Positions 43,310-51,213 of a stretch of 64,000 bases of DNA are shown in pieces (the stretch's first letter is position 1; each line of letters starts with the position of its first letter). A program made the position numbers and the translations under genes. The notes under the pieces were generated by a model, which had not been told where the DNA came from, made no database searches, and saw only the letters and a list, made by a program, of their open reading frames with translations. The stretch comes from Salinigranum salinum (GTDB lineage: Archaea; Halobacteriota; Halobacteria; Halobacteriales; Haloferacaceae), in assembly GCF_009176545.1 (NCBI RefSeq), contig NZ_VTOJ01000001.1, forward strand, positions 434,001 through 498,000, given 5' to 3'.

Positions 43310-44398
43310 TCAGCGCCCCGGCCGCCCGAACGCCACGCCGCCCGTCCCGTCGACGGTGACGGTCACCGGCCCCTGCGGCGGGCAGGACCACCACGTCCGC
43401 GTCTCCTCGGCTCCTCCGTCGACGCGCAGACGGACGACGTACCGTCCCGAGTCGGACACCGGGACGACCTCTCGGCGTTCGCCCGGATCGAGGGCGTAGC
43501 GCCCGGCGAACCGTTCGACGCCGTTCCGTTCGACGCCGACGTCGACGACGTGCGTCGCGTCGTCGCGGTTCTCGACACGCATCGCCGTGTTCGCCGGGCC
43601 GCAGCCGACGTCGAGCGTCGAGACATCGACCACCTGCGAGGGCTCTTCGGGGACGTGCCAGTCGTCGTCGACGCGCCCGTCCGGCGTCTCGACCACGACG
43701 CGGTACGTCCCGCTCCGGTACGTGAGCGGGACGACGATCTGCGTCTCCCGCTCGATCCGGTAGCGGACGTCGAGGAGGGTTCGACCGAACAGCGAGACCG
43801 CCAGTGTCGCTTCCGTCGGCGGCCCCGGGTTCGTGAGCACGACCTGGGCCGGCGCGTACCACCGACCGGTGCCGTCGCCGACGAGCGGGGCGTCGAGGCG
43901 GTCGCCGCCCGCCTCGACCGCACAGTCGACGCCGGGCTCACATCGGACCGTCCGCACGACGTCGATCCCGTCGGCGAGCGTCACCGCGAGTCCGTCGAGT
44001 TCCGCGATCACGTCCCAGCGGTACGTCGTCCGGTCACCGTCGGCGGTTTCGACGACCACGTCGTACGTCCCGCCCGTCGCGAGGACGTCCTCGAGCGTGT
44101 GTCGCTCGCCGGAGACGAGCTCTCGGCTCTCGACGAAGACGGTCTCGCCCGCGAACTCGACCGCGACGGTGACGAACTCGGTCGTCGCGTGGGTGTTGCC
44201 GATCGAGATAGACTGTGGCGACACCGGCGGACCCGTCGGCGTCGCGGGGGCGTTCGTCCGCCGTGTGGTCGTCCGGCGGGCGACCTGGTTGCCGTCTCCG
44301 TCGGGTTCACCCTCACCCCCACCCCCACCCGCGAACCCGCCACACCCCGCCAGTCCGGTCGCGACGAGCGCGAGGAGTCCACGGCGTGGAAGAGCCAT
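43310..44398 (-). CDS. Predicted Tat lipoprotein with three beta-domains
   Basis: 362 residues from ATG 44398 (MALPRRGLLALVATGLAG, then lipobox C and a Gly-rich linker). The mature part contains three related beta-domains. Two of them repeat TYDVVVETADGDRTTYRWDV and TYRVVVETPDGRVDDDWHVP, and the third has RYVVRLRVDGGAEETRTWW. The first resembles the lipoprotein at 41825, so the two genes are paralogues. No catalytic motif. A ligand-binding or structural envelope role is possible. Confidence 0.8.
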   Translation of the reverse strand: MALPRRGLLALVATGLAGCGGFAGGGGGEGEPDGDGNQVARRTTTRRTNAPATPTGPPVSPQSISIGNTHATTEFVTVAVEFAGETVFVESRELVSGERHTLEDVLATGGTYDVVVETADGDRTTYRWDVIAELDGLAVTLADGIDVVRTVRCEPGVDCAVEAGGDRLDAPLVGDGTGRWYAPAQVVLTNPGPPTEATLAVSLFGRTLLDVRYRIERETQIVVPLTYRSGTYRVVVETPDGRVDDDWHVPEEPSQVVDVSTLDVGCGPANTAMRVENRDDATHVVDVGVERNGVERFAGRYALDPGERREVVPVSDSGRYVVRLRVDGGAEETRTWWSCPPQGPVTVTVDGTGGVAFGRPGR

Positions 44399-44507
44399 GA
44401 CATCCATCAGGCGGCGGCAGGCAAGAGAGTGTTCCTCCGCCGTGCCCGTCCGCCCCGCGGTCCGTCGAGACGAAGCCGTTTTCCCCGGCGACCGGATACG
44501 GAACCCA

Positions 44508-45578
44508 ATGAGCAAGCCGACGCCCGAGGTGTACGAACGGGGTCGCGGCATGGACGCGCACAATCAGGTGATGCGCGACATCCGCTCGGAAAAAGACGAG
44601 ACGTACGACCCCCACGAGCCGACGCGGGTGTGGCTCGACGAGGACAACACGCCCGACGGCGTCCGTCGATCGCTCACGATCATCCTCAACACCGGTGGCT
44701 GTCGCTGGGCGCGCGCCGGCGGCTGTACGATGTGCGGCTACGTCGCCGAGTCGGTCGAGGGCGGCACCGTCCCCCACGAGGCACTGATGGACCAGGTACG
44801 GGTGTGTCTCGACCACGAGGCTGAGCACGCGGACGACCCCGCCCCGCTGATCAAGATCTACACCTCGGGGTCGTTCCTCGACGAGCGCGAGGTGCCCGCC
44901 GAGACGCGCGCGGCCGTCGCCGAGACGTTCGCCGACCGCGAACGGATCGTCGTCGAGTCGCTCCCCGACTTCGTCGCCCGCGAGAAGCTCGCGGACTTCA
45001 CGGATCACGGTCTGGAAACGGACGTCGCTATCGGACTGGAGACCGCCACGGACCGGATCCGACACGACTGCGTGAACAAGTACTTCGACTTCGACGAGTT
45101 CGTCGCCGCGAGCGCCGAGGCCGACGCGGCGGGCGCGGGAATCAAGGCGTACCTGCTGATGAAACCGCCGTTCCTCACAGAGCACGAGGCGCTCGAGGAC
45201 ATGGTCGCCTCGGTCCGGCGGTGTGCGGAGTACGCTCACACCGTCTCGATGAACCCGTGTAACGTCCAGCGGTACACGATGGTCGACGAACTCTTCTTCC
45301 GGGGTGGCTACCGTCCGCCGTGGCTCTGGTCGGTCGCCGCGGTGCTCGAACGAACCGCAGAGACGGACGCCATCGTCGTCTCCGATCCCGTCGGTCACGG
45401 CTCCGACCGCGGCCCGCACAACTGCGGCGAGTGCGACGACCGCGTCCAGCGCGCGATCAAGGACTTCGACCTCCGACAGGACCCGTCGGTGTTCGAGCAG
45501 GTCTCCTGCGAGTGCGAGGCGACGTGGCGCGCCGTCCTCGACGAGGAGACGGCCTACGCGATGCCGCTGACGCGATAA
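44508..45578 (+). CDS. Archaeosine-forming radical SAM enzyme RaSEA
   Basis: 356 residues. RaSEA acts with ArcS: it cleaves the lysine adduct on preQ0 to leave the amidine of archaeosine. The cluster motif is GGCRWARAGGCTMCGY (C65, C73, C76; C-x7-C-x2-C, as in the Elp3/TIGR01210 group). Further features are IYTSGSFLDEREVP, VAIGLETATDRIRHDCVNK and a C-terminal HNCGECDDRV...VSCEC that may hold another metal. ATG 44508 begins right before the conserved body. All three archaeosine-specific enzymes are thus in this window. Confidence 0.87.
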   Translation: MSKPTPEVYERGRGMDAHNQVMRDIRSEKDETYDPHEPTRVWLDEDNTPDGVRRSLTIILNTGGCRWARAGGCTMCGYVAESVEGGTVPHEALMDQVRVCLDHEAEHADDPAPLIKIYTSGSFLDEREVPAETRAAVAETFADRERIVVESLPDFVAREKLADFTDHGLETDVAIGLETATDRIRHDCVNKYFDFDEFVAASAEADAAGAGIKAYLLMKPPFLTEHEALEDMVASVRRCAEYAHTVSMNPCNVQRYTMVDELFFRGGYRPPWLWSVAAVLERTAETDAIVVSDPVGHGSDRGPHNCGECDDRVQRAIKDFDLRQDPSVFEQVSCECEATWRAVLDEETAYAMPLTR

Positions 45579-45783
45579 CCCCGATTAAACGACCGATTTA
45601 GCCCGCTCTCACCGTCGTTCGCCGCAGGGGTTCGCGAACCGCCGACTCGGATGTGGTGGTCGGGGACGCCCTAACCGCTGGTTTCGACGTGTAGGCTCTG
45701 CTTTCCGAGGCGGAAAGCGGCGTGTACCAAAGTCACTGGAGATCGTCCCTCCTCGTGATAGCACCCGGCGCTATTCCACACCC

Positions 45784-45900
45784 ATGTCGGAACACGACTT
45801 CAAATCGGTCCACTACAAGGACGGCTGGCTCGAGATCCGCGAAGACGGCAACCCCGAGGGGTGGATCGCCACGGACACCCCTACCTGGATCGAACTCTAG
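45784..45900 (+). CDS. 38-residue conserved haloarchaeal microprotein
   Basis: Starts MSEHDFKSVHYKDGWLEI and ends PTWIEL. The aromatic and acidic pattern KDGWLEIREDGNPEGWIATD is one I recognise from short haloarchaeal proteins of unknown function. Its stop TAG and the purQ stop TAG on the other strand share the four bases CTAG (45897-45900). Confidence 0.75.
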   Translation: MSEHDFKSVHYKDGWLEIREDGNPEGWIATDTPTWIEL

Positions 45901-46571
45901 ACGAAGCCCCGGAGAATACCCTGCCCGTCGGTCCGACCGAGGTCCGGCAGCGTCGCCCGCTCCGGGTGGGGCATCAGCACCGCCACGGTGTCGCGCTCGC
46001 CGACGATCCCCGCCACGTTGCCCACGGAGCCGTTGGGGTTCGCCGCCTCGGTGACGGCCCCCTCGGCGTCGCAGTAACGGAACAACACTCTGTCCTCGGC
46101 CTCGAGTCGTTCGTACCGCTCCTCGCTACTCTCGAACCGCCCCTCGCCGTGGGCGATGGGGAGTTCGACGACGTCCCCCTCGTCGTACGCCCGGGTCCAC
46201 GGCGTGTCGTCCCGTTCGACCCGGAGGAAGACGTGTTCACACTGGAAGCGCGCGCTCCGGTTCGTGGTGAAGGCACCGGCCGTGAGCCCCGACTCGCAGC
46301 CGATCTGTGCCCCGTTGCAGATGCCGAGCACGGGGACGCCCGCGTCGGCGTGTTCGCGGACCTCGGACATCACGGGCGCACGGGCGGCCATCGCCCCCGC
46401 ACGGAGGTAGTCGCCGTAGGAGAACCCGCCGGGGATCACGATCCCCGTCGTGTCGGCGGGGAGACCGTCCTCGTGCCAGACCCGGCGGGCGTCGATCCCG
46501 AGGTACGAGAGCGCCTGGACCGCGTCGCGGTCGCAGTTCGACCCGCCGAACTGGACGACAGCGACGGTCAC
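45897..46571 (-). CDS. purQ: Phosphoribosylformylglycinamidine synthase glutaminase subunit PurQ
   Basis: 224 residues. PurQ hydrolyses glutamine and feeds ammonia to PurL, with PurS as the small third subunit, in the fourth step of purine synthesis. The class I glutaminase triad is visible: Cys in LGICNGAQIGCE, His and Glu in MPHPERA. GTG 46571 is chosen because GGAGGT sits seven bases before it; the next GTG upstream (46580) lies within that SD. The start overlaps the stop of a 19-codon mini-ORF (see 46568-46739). Convergent with a microprotein gene. Confidence 0.92.
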   Translation of the reverse strand: MTVAVVQFGGSNCDRDAVQALSYLGIDARRVWHEDGLPADTTGIVIPGGFSYGDYLRAGAMAARAPVMSEVREHADAGVPVLGICNGAQIGCESGLTAGAFTTNRSARFQCEHVFLRVERDDTPWTRAYDEGDVVELPIAHGEGRFESSEERYERLEAEDRVLFRYCDAEGAVTEAANPNGSVGNVAGIVGERDTVAVLMPHPERATLPDLGRTDGQGILRGFV

Positions 46572-46627
46572 CGGCGGCACCTCCGGGTGCCGCGACTGAA
46601 CGTCGGTGTCGGAGACGAGAGGGTCAC
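46568..46627 (-). CDS. 19-residue mini-ORF C of the purS-purQ relay
   Basis: GTG 46627 to TGA 46568-46570, peptide VTLSSPTPTFSRGTRRCRR. It is identical to the peptide of mini-ORF B. Its SD GGAGGT lies seven bases before the GTG, and its stop overlaps the purQ start as GTGA. It is Arg-rich and not acidic, so the peptide itself is probably irrelevant and its translation the point. Real translation is unproven. Confidence 0.45.
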   Translation of the reverse strand: MTLSSPTPTFSRGTRRCRR

Positions 46628-46683
46628 CGGCGGCACCTCCGGGTGCCGCGACTGAACGTCGGTGTCGGAGACGAGAGGGTCAC
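46624..46683 (-). CDS. 19-residue mini-ORF B of the purS-purQ relay
   Basis: GTG 46683 to TGA 46624-46626, peptide VTLSSPTPTFSRGTRRCRR. The stop overlaps the start of mini-ORF C (GTGA). Preceded by GGAGGT in the third repeat unit. Same caution as for the other mini-ORFs. Confidence 0.45.
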   Translation of the reverse strand: MTLSSPTPTFSRGTRRCRR

Positions 46684-46739
46684 CGACGGCACCTCCGTGT
46701 GCCGTGCCCGAGCGTCGGTGTCGGAGAGAGGGCGGTCAT
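46680..46739 (-). CDS. 19-residue mini-ORF A of the purS-purQ relay
   Basis: ATG 46739 to TGA 46680-46682, peptide MTALSPTPTLGHGTRRCRR, a diverged copy of B and C. Its ATG overlaps the purS stop (ATGA), with GGAGG in the end of purS just upstream. Its stop overlaps the start of mini-ORF B (GTGA). Confidence 0.45.
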   Translation of the reverse strand: MTALSPTPTLGHGTRRCRR

Positions 46740-46990
46740 TCCGCCTCCGAGACCGCCACCTCGTAGTCGTGGATGGTCGGGTTCGCGAGGAGCCGTTCGG
46801 CCATCTCGTCGGCCCGCTCTTCGGCGGCGTCGACGGAGTCGGCGTCGAGATCGATCTCGAACCGATCCGCCGATCGGAGCGCGTCGAGCTCGAACCCCAG
46901 CCGCTCCAGCGCGCGCTTCGTCGTCTCCGCTTCGGGGTCGAGCACGCCGCGTTTGAGGCGGACGGTGACCGTCGCGGTGTACGCTGTCAT
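46736..46990 (-). CDS. purS: Phosphoribosylformylglycinamidine synthase subunit PurS
   Basis: 84 residues, the family's usual length. It begins MTAYTATVTVRLKRGVLDPE and has ALERLGFELDALRSADRFEI and ADEMAERLLANPTIHDYEV, the PurS signature. PurS dimers bridge PurQ and PurL. ATG 46990 is the start; upstream in-frame residues are not conserved. First gene of the purS-purQ pair, which is separated by the 56-bp repeats instead of the short overlap I would expect. Confidence 0.93.
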   Translation of the reverse strand: MTAYTATVTVRLKRGVLDPEAETTKRALERLGFELDALRSADRFEIDLDADSVDAAEERADEMAERLLANPTIHDYEVAVSEAE

Positions 46991-47149
46991 CGCGTGAGCG
47001 TGCGTGGTGATGCGCAAAAGCCGTTTTGGAACGTGAGTGATGTACACGAACGCGCATACTGGCCGGCCTCACGCTCCGGCGCGTGTCTCTCGGGGCGCGT
47101 CACCCGTCTTCACCGCTCTAGTGTGACACGCCGTGTGATCGAGTACCCT

Positions 47150-47170
47150 GTTACTCGGTGACGAAGTAAC
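47150..47170. promoter_or_regulatory. Inverted repeat between purS and purU
   Basis: GTTACT (47150-47155) and AGTAAC (47165-47170) form an exact 6-bp inverted repeat with a 9-bp spacer. It sits about 22 bases upstream of the TATA-like element of purU, so it could control purU, purS or both. Confidence 0.45.
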
Positions 47171-47191
47171 TCTTCGCGAAAACGGAAGCGG

Positions 47192-47197
47192 TTTACG
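47192..47197 (+). promoter_or_regulatory. TATA-like element of the purU transcript
   Basis: TTTACG lies 23-28 bases before the ATG at 47220. That would make the 11-codon leader ORF, not purU itself, the leaderless start. Confidence 0.4.
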
Positions 47198-47219
47198 CGC
47201 CCGCTCGCTCCGAACGAGT

Positions 47220-47255
47220 ATGTTCGGCCTCGAACAGCCGGAGGTGACGGTATGA
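47220..47255 (+). CDS. 11-residue leader ORF overlapping purU
   Basis: Peptide MFGLEQPEVTV. The ATG is at leaderless distance from a TATA-like element. Its TGA overlaps the purU ATG (ATGA at 47252-47255), and the purU ribosome-binding site GGAGGTGA lies inside it (47240-47247). It would allow reinitiation at purU. Translation is unproven. Confidence 0.4.
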   Translation: MFGLEQPEVTV

Positions 47256-48259
47256 CACGCGAATACACCGAAGTCACGGTCGTCGGAGACGACAAGACGG
47301 GAATCGTCGCGCGCTTCACCACCTTGCTGTTCGAGCGCGGAGTCAACATCGAGGACATCGATCAGGCGGTCCGCGACGGCGTCTTCCGGATGACGCTCCA
47401 CGCCGACACGTCGGGGATGGTCTGCACCGAGGCGACGCTCCGGGACGCGCTCACCGCGCTCGCCGACGAGATGGACGTGGACGTGCAGGCACGCTTCCCT
47501 GCAGACCGCGAGACGAAGCGCATCGCGGTCCTCGCGACGAAGGAGTCACACTGCCTCGCGGCGCTGCTCGACGCGTGGGCCGCGGACGACCTCGACGCCG
47601 AGGTCGGCGTCGTCGTCGCCAACCACGACGACCTCCGACCGCTGGCGGAACGCCACGGCGTCCCGTTCCACGACATCGGCGACGAGAAGGGATCGCCCGA
47701 CGAGACGGAACTGCTCCGTCTGCTCGACGAGTACGACGCCGATCTGGTCGTCCTCGCACGCTACATGCGCATCCTCTCGCCGAACGTCGTGTTCCGCTAC
47801 GAGGACCGCATCATCAACGTCCACCCTTCGCTGCTGCCGTCGTTCCCGGGCGCCGCCTCCTACCGGCAGGCGAAGGAGGCGGGGGTCCGCATCGCCGGCG
47901 TCACGGCCCACTACGTCACGACCGACCTCGACCAGGGCCCGATCATCACCCAGCGGGCGTTCGACGTGCCCGACGACGCCTCCGTCGAGGAGTTGCGGGC
48001 CCGCGGGCAACCGCTGGAAGCCGAGGCGCTCCTCGAGGCGGTGCGGCTCCACCTCGACGACGCCGTCACCGTCCACCGCGGCCGCACCAGTCTGCGCGAC
48101 GGGGTCGACCCCGACGACTACCGTCTCGGTCTCGGCGACGTCGACACCCCCGACCGCCCCGTCGACGACCTCGCCGGGGCAGTGGCGGCCGCGCCCGGAG
48201 ACGACGGGACCGACTCCGAGGAAGCCGAGACGGAACCCGAGGCGACTCCGACCGACTGA
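47252..48259 (+). CDS. purU: Formyltetrahydrofolate deformylase PurU
   Basis: 335 residues. PurU hydrolyses 10-formyl-THF to THF and formate, which supplies formate for the ATP-dependent purine transformylase in organisms using that route. Residues ~1-85 form an ACT domain (EVTVVGDDKTGIVARFTTLL). The formyltransferase domain follows with VVVANHDDLRPLAERHGVPF, INVHPSLLPSFPGA (catalytic His) and VTTDLDQGPIITQ (Asp). The last ~50 residues form an acidic haloarchaeal tail. ATG 47252 has a strong SD (GGAGGTGA) and overlaps an 11-codon leader ORF. Confidence 0.93.
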   Translation: MTREYTEVTVVGDDKTGIVARFTTLLFERGVNIEDIDQAVRDGVFRMTLHADTSGMVCTEATLRDALTALADEMDVDVQARFPADRETKRIAVLATKESHCLAALLDAWAADDLDAEVGVVVANHDDLRPLAERHGVPFHDIGDEKGSPDETELLRLLDEYDADLVVLARYMRILSPNVVFRYEDRIINVHPSLLPSFPGAASYRQAKEAGVRIAGVTAHYVTTDLDQGPIITQRAFDVPDDASVEELRARGQPLEAEALLEAVRLHLDDAVTVHRGRTSLRDGVDPDDYRLGLGDVDTPDRPVDDLAGAVAAAPGDDGTDSEEAETEPEATPTD

Positions 48260-48353
48260 GTCGACTCCGCCCGACTCTCCCGAGCGCGCGCTCCGGTCTC
48301 ACGCTCCGGGCACGAGCGGGCGATTGATACGTCTGTCACGCGACGACACCGCC

Positions 48354-48812
48354 ATGAGCCGTGACGTCGACGTCGAGATCACGTACGAGGTCCCCGAGGG
48401 CGGCCTCGACGACGTCGTTCGGCTCCTCCGCTCGACGGGGTGGGCCGCCGACCGCGACCGCGAGGGCGTCCGCCGGATGCTCGCTCACACCGACGTCGTG
48501 GTCTGTCTCGTCCGCGAGGTTGCCAGCGGCCGCGACCGCGAGGTGGTCGCGTTCGCACGCGCGCTCACCGACTACGAGTACCGTGCGTTCGTCGAGGACG
48601 TCGTCGTCGGGGTCCCCTACCGCCGGCGGGGGCTCGGGACGACCCTGGTCGACGCGCTCTGCGCCCACCCCGACCTGACCGGCGTCGAACAGGTCGTGCT
48701 CGAATGTCGGCGCGACCTCGTCGGCTTCTACGAACGGCTCGGATTCGAGTCCGTCCCCAGCGAGGCGACGCTGATGAAGCGTGAGCGGCGGCCGGGCGAC
48801 GGCGGGCGGTGA
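48354..48812 (+). CDS. GNAT-family N-acetyltransferase
   Basis: 152 residues. The acetyl-CoA pyrophosphate-binding motif VGVPYRRRGLGTTLVDALCA (R-x-x-G-x-G) is at ~83-102, and LVGFYERLGFESVP closes the fold. Substrate unknown. ATG 48354 is taken because residues before it in the frame are not part of the fold. Confidence 0.87.
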   Translation: MSRDVDVEITYEVPEGGLDDVVRLLRSTGWAADRDREGVRRMLAHTDVVVCLVREVASGRDREVVAFARALTDYEYRAFVEDVVVGVPYRRRGLGTTLVDALCAHPDLTGVEQVVLECRRDLVGFYERLGFESVPSEATLMKRERRPGDGGR

Positions 48813-48865
48813 GCGGACCCGCTCGCGTCCACCAGCGCTAAGCCGGCGTAGGCCGACGAGAGGGT

Positions 48866-49363
48866 ATGAGCGAGAACCGATCGCTCGACGACTTCCTCGG
48901 GGTCGACGACACCGACGACCACGGCGACCACGGCGACACCGACGCCGAGGGAGACGACGCGGACGACGGGGACGTCGCCGCGAGCGACCGCTCGACCGAG
49001 ACGCGCGCCGAGCGGACGGTCGAAGTGGCCGCAGAGGACACAGCAGACGAGACCGCCGAGGAGTCGACCGACAGTGGCGACGTCGTCACGAGTGTCGACA
49101 CCGCCACGGACACTACTCCCGACTCTACCGACGCCACCTCCGACTCTACCGACGCCACCTCCGACTCTACCGACGCCACCTCCGACTCTACCGACGCCAC
49201 CTCCGACTCTACCGACGCCACTTCGGACACGGCCGCGGAACGGCCACGAGCGACGTACCGGTGGTCACCCGTCGGCGACGACTGTCCCGCCTGCGGCACG
49301 ACCGTCCAGCGCCGCTGGCGCGAGGGCGACCGGTTCGTCTGCGCCGACTGCAAGGAGTGGTGA
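48866..49363 (+). CDS. Zinc-ribbon protein with a 7-residue repeat linker
   Basis: 165 residues. It starts MSENRSLDDFLGVDDTDDHG and has a very acidic low-complexity centre with DSTDATS repeated five times (residues ~88-125). It ends in a zinc ribbon (CPACGTTVQRRWREGDRFVC and a final CKEW). Proteins with this C-terminal ribbon are a haloarchaeal family without known function. The 21-bp repeat unit is frame-preserving. Confidence 0.82.
   Translation: MSENRSLDDFLGVDDTDDHGDHGDTDAEGDDADDGDVAASDRSTETRAERTVEVAAEDTADETAEESTDSGDVVTSVDTATDTTPDSTDATSDSTDATSDSTDATSDSTDATSDSTDATSDTAAERPRATYRWSPVGDDCPACGTTVQRRWREGDRFVCADCKEW
49126..49230 (+). repeat. 21-bp tandem repeat, five copies
   Basis: The unit tctaccgacgccacctccga plus c recurs five times, the last diverged, and encodes ST-DATSD heptads in the zinc-ribbon protein. 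It has contiguous units with no spacers. Confidence 0.88.
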
Positions 49364-49536
49364 GCGACCGACCGTCGACGGTCGGTCCCGTTCTCGGTGT
49401 CGCTCGGCCGGGCTTGTCGGTGCCGCCGGTCTTTGTCGGCGTCCCTCACCTCGGCCAGGTCGGTCGTGAACGCTTCCTGCCTGCCGAGCCGCTCTTCACC
49501 CCCGTCGGAGCGCGCCGATGCGCTGGATTCCGGTCC

Positions 49537-51213
49537 TCAGCCGAGTCGTGTGTTCCCGCGTTCGAACCCCCGCACCAGCGTCGCCTCGTCGATGGAGAGG
49601 ACGGTCGGCCGACCGTGTGGGCAGGCGTACGGCTGTTCGCAGGCACCCAGTCGGTCGAGCAGCGCCCGCGCCTCGTCGGTCGACAGCGCGTCGCCGGCCT
49701 TCAGCGAGGGGTGACACGCCACGTCCTTCAGGAGCTCGTCGCGGACGTCGTCGACCCCCCGCGCTCCTTCACGGTCGAGCGTCGCGAGGACGTCCCGGAG
49801 CGACGCCGGCGTGGCCGTCCGCCCGAGCGGTGCGGGGACGGCGCTGACGCGCACCGTCCCGTCGCCGACCGTCGCGGCGTCGTACCCCATCGCCCGCAGT
49901 TCGTCCCCGAGCGAGTCGACGAGCGCCGCCTCCGGTGCGGAGACACGGAGCGTCGCCGGCGGTTCCACGGCCTGAGACGGGAGGTCTCCGACGGTGGCCC
50001 GGAGCCGCTCGTAGTTGACCCGCTCGTGGGCGGCGTGCTGGTCGACGATCAGCAGGTCGTCGTCGGCCGCACAGAGCAGGTAGAGGTCGCGGAACTGACC
50101 GATGACCGATACTTTCGAGAGGGGTGACTCGCCGTCGAGCGGCCTCAGGCCCGCGTCGAGGTCCATCGACACCTCGCCGCTCCGGCGGAGGTCCGTCGTG
50201 GTCAGGGCGTCGCCGACGGCACGCTCGACCGCGTCGACCACGCCCGCGACGCGAAACGCGACCTCGGCCTTCGCCGGGTGGACGTTGTGGTCGACCGCCT
50301 CCGGGGGGACGCCGACGCGGACGACGGCGATCGGTGACCTGTCCGCAGGGAGGAGCGATCCGTAGCCCGCGACGACGGCACCCCGGAGCGTCCCGTCCGT
50401 CAGGGGGCGACCGTTCACTGCGACGTGGACGTGGTCGCGCGTGGCGCGGGTGATCGAGGGGTAACAGAGGACGCCCTCGACGCGGATCTCGGTGTCGTGT
50501 CCGGCCCCGGAGTCGCTGTCGACGCTCGCGGTGTCGTCGGTCACGAAGGAGAACGTGGTGCTCTGTCCGGCGACCGTCCGGTCGTAGACGCCGAGGAGCG
50601 CGTCGGTGTCGCCGGTCCCCGGCGTCGAGAACGTCTCGCGGCCGTCGTGGGCCAGCGAGAACCGGACCGTCGGGTGACAGAGCGCGTACCGCGAGAGGAG
50701 CTTCGAGACGCGCGCGAACTCGGCGTTCGCCGACGCGAGCTGTTTCCGGCGCGCCGGCAGGCTGTGGAACAGATCGCGGACCTCGACGGTCGTTCCCTGC
50801 GCGCGTCCGGCGGGTTCGGTCGTCACCTCGTCGTCGCCGACACGGACGGTGGTTCCCCGTGGTCCGCCGTCGTTCGTCGTCAGCGTCAGCCGCGAGACGG
50901 CGGCGATGCTCGGGAGCGCCTCGCCGCGAAACCCGAGAGTCGAGACGCGCTCGATCCCGTCCGGCGCGGAGAGCTTCGACGTGGTGTGGCGCTCGACCGC
51001 GAGCGCGGCCCCCTCACGACTCATCCCGTGGCCGTCGTCGCGGACCCGGATCGCCTCGGTGCCGTCGCCGTCGATCTCGACCGCGATCCTCGACGCTTCG
51101 GCGTCGAGGCTGTTCTCGACGAGCTCTCTCACGACCGCGGCGGGGCGGGTGACCACCTCGCCAGCGGCGATCTTACGTCTGGTTTCGGGGTCGAGTCTCC
51201 TGATTCGCGTCAT
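49537..51213 (-). CDS. mutL: DNA mismatch repair protein MutL
   Basis: 558 residues. The GHKL ATPase motifs are [18 protein letters not shown] and [12 protein letters not shown] in the first ~110 residues. The C-terminal domain has [12 protein letters not shown], fitting the endonuclease motif DQHA-x2-E-x4-E, and ACPHGRPT, so it is probably a nicking MutL rather than the E. coli non-nicking type. ATG 51213 lies within the end of mutS, overlapping by 41 bases, so both are produced from one transcript. Confidence 0.94.
   Translation of the reverse strand: MTRIRRLDPETRRKIAAGEVVTRPAAVVRELVENSLDAEASRIAVEIDGDGTEAIRVRDDGHGMSREGAALAVERHTTSKLSAPDGIERVSTLGFRGEALPSIAAVSRLTLTTNDGGPRGTTVRVGDDEVTTEPAGRAQGTTVEVRDLFHSLPARRKQLASANAEFARVSKLLSRYALCHPTVRFSLAHDGRETFSTPGTGDTDALLGVYDRTVAGQSTTFSFVTDDTASVDSDSGAGHDTEIRVEGVLCYPSITRATRDHVHVAVNGRPLTDGTLRGAVVAGYGSLLPADRSPIAVVRVGVPPEAVDHNVHPAKAEVAFRVAGVVDAVERAVGDALTTTDLRRSGEVSMDLDAGLRPLDGESPLSKVSVIGQFRDLYLLCAADDDLLIVDQHAAHERVNYERLRATVGDLPSQAVEPPATLRVSAPEAALVDSLGDELRAMGYDAATVGDGTVRVSAVPAPLGRTATPASLRDVLATLDREGARGVDDVRDELLKDVACHPSLKAGDALSTDEARALLDRLGACEQPYACPHGRPTVLSIDEATLVRGFERGNTRLG

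Larger units (their letters stand above)
46566..46733 (-). repeat. 56-bp tandem repeat, three copies, between purS and purQ
   Basis: Units begin at 46566, 46622 and 46678; the first two are nearly identical and the third is diverged. The next unit boundary (46734) coincides with the purS stop, so the register runs from purS into purQ. In each unit the minus strand reads GGAGGTGCCGCCGGTGACC (or a one-base variant), i.e. a Shine-Dalgarno plus GTG start. A hairpin CGGCAC...GTGCCG surrounds the SD. Confidence 0.93.

Noticed and set aside
49126..49230. CRISPR array
   Set aside because: The 21-bp units are contiguous without spacers and lie within a coding frame.
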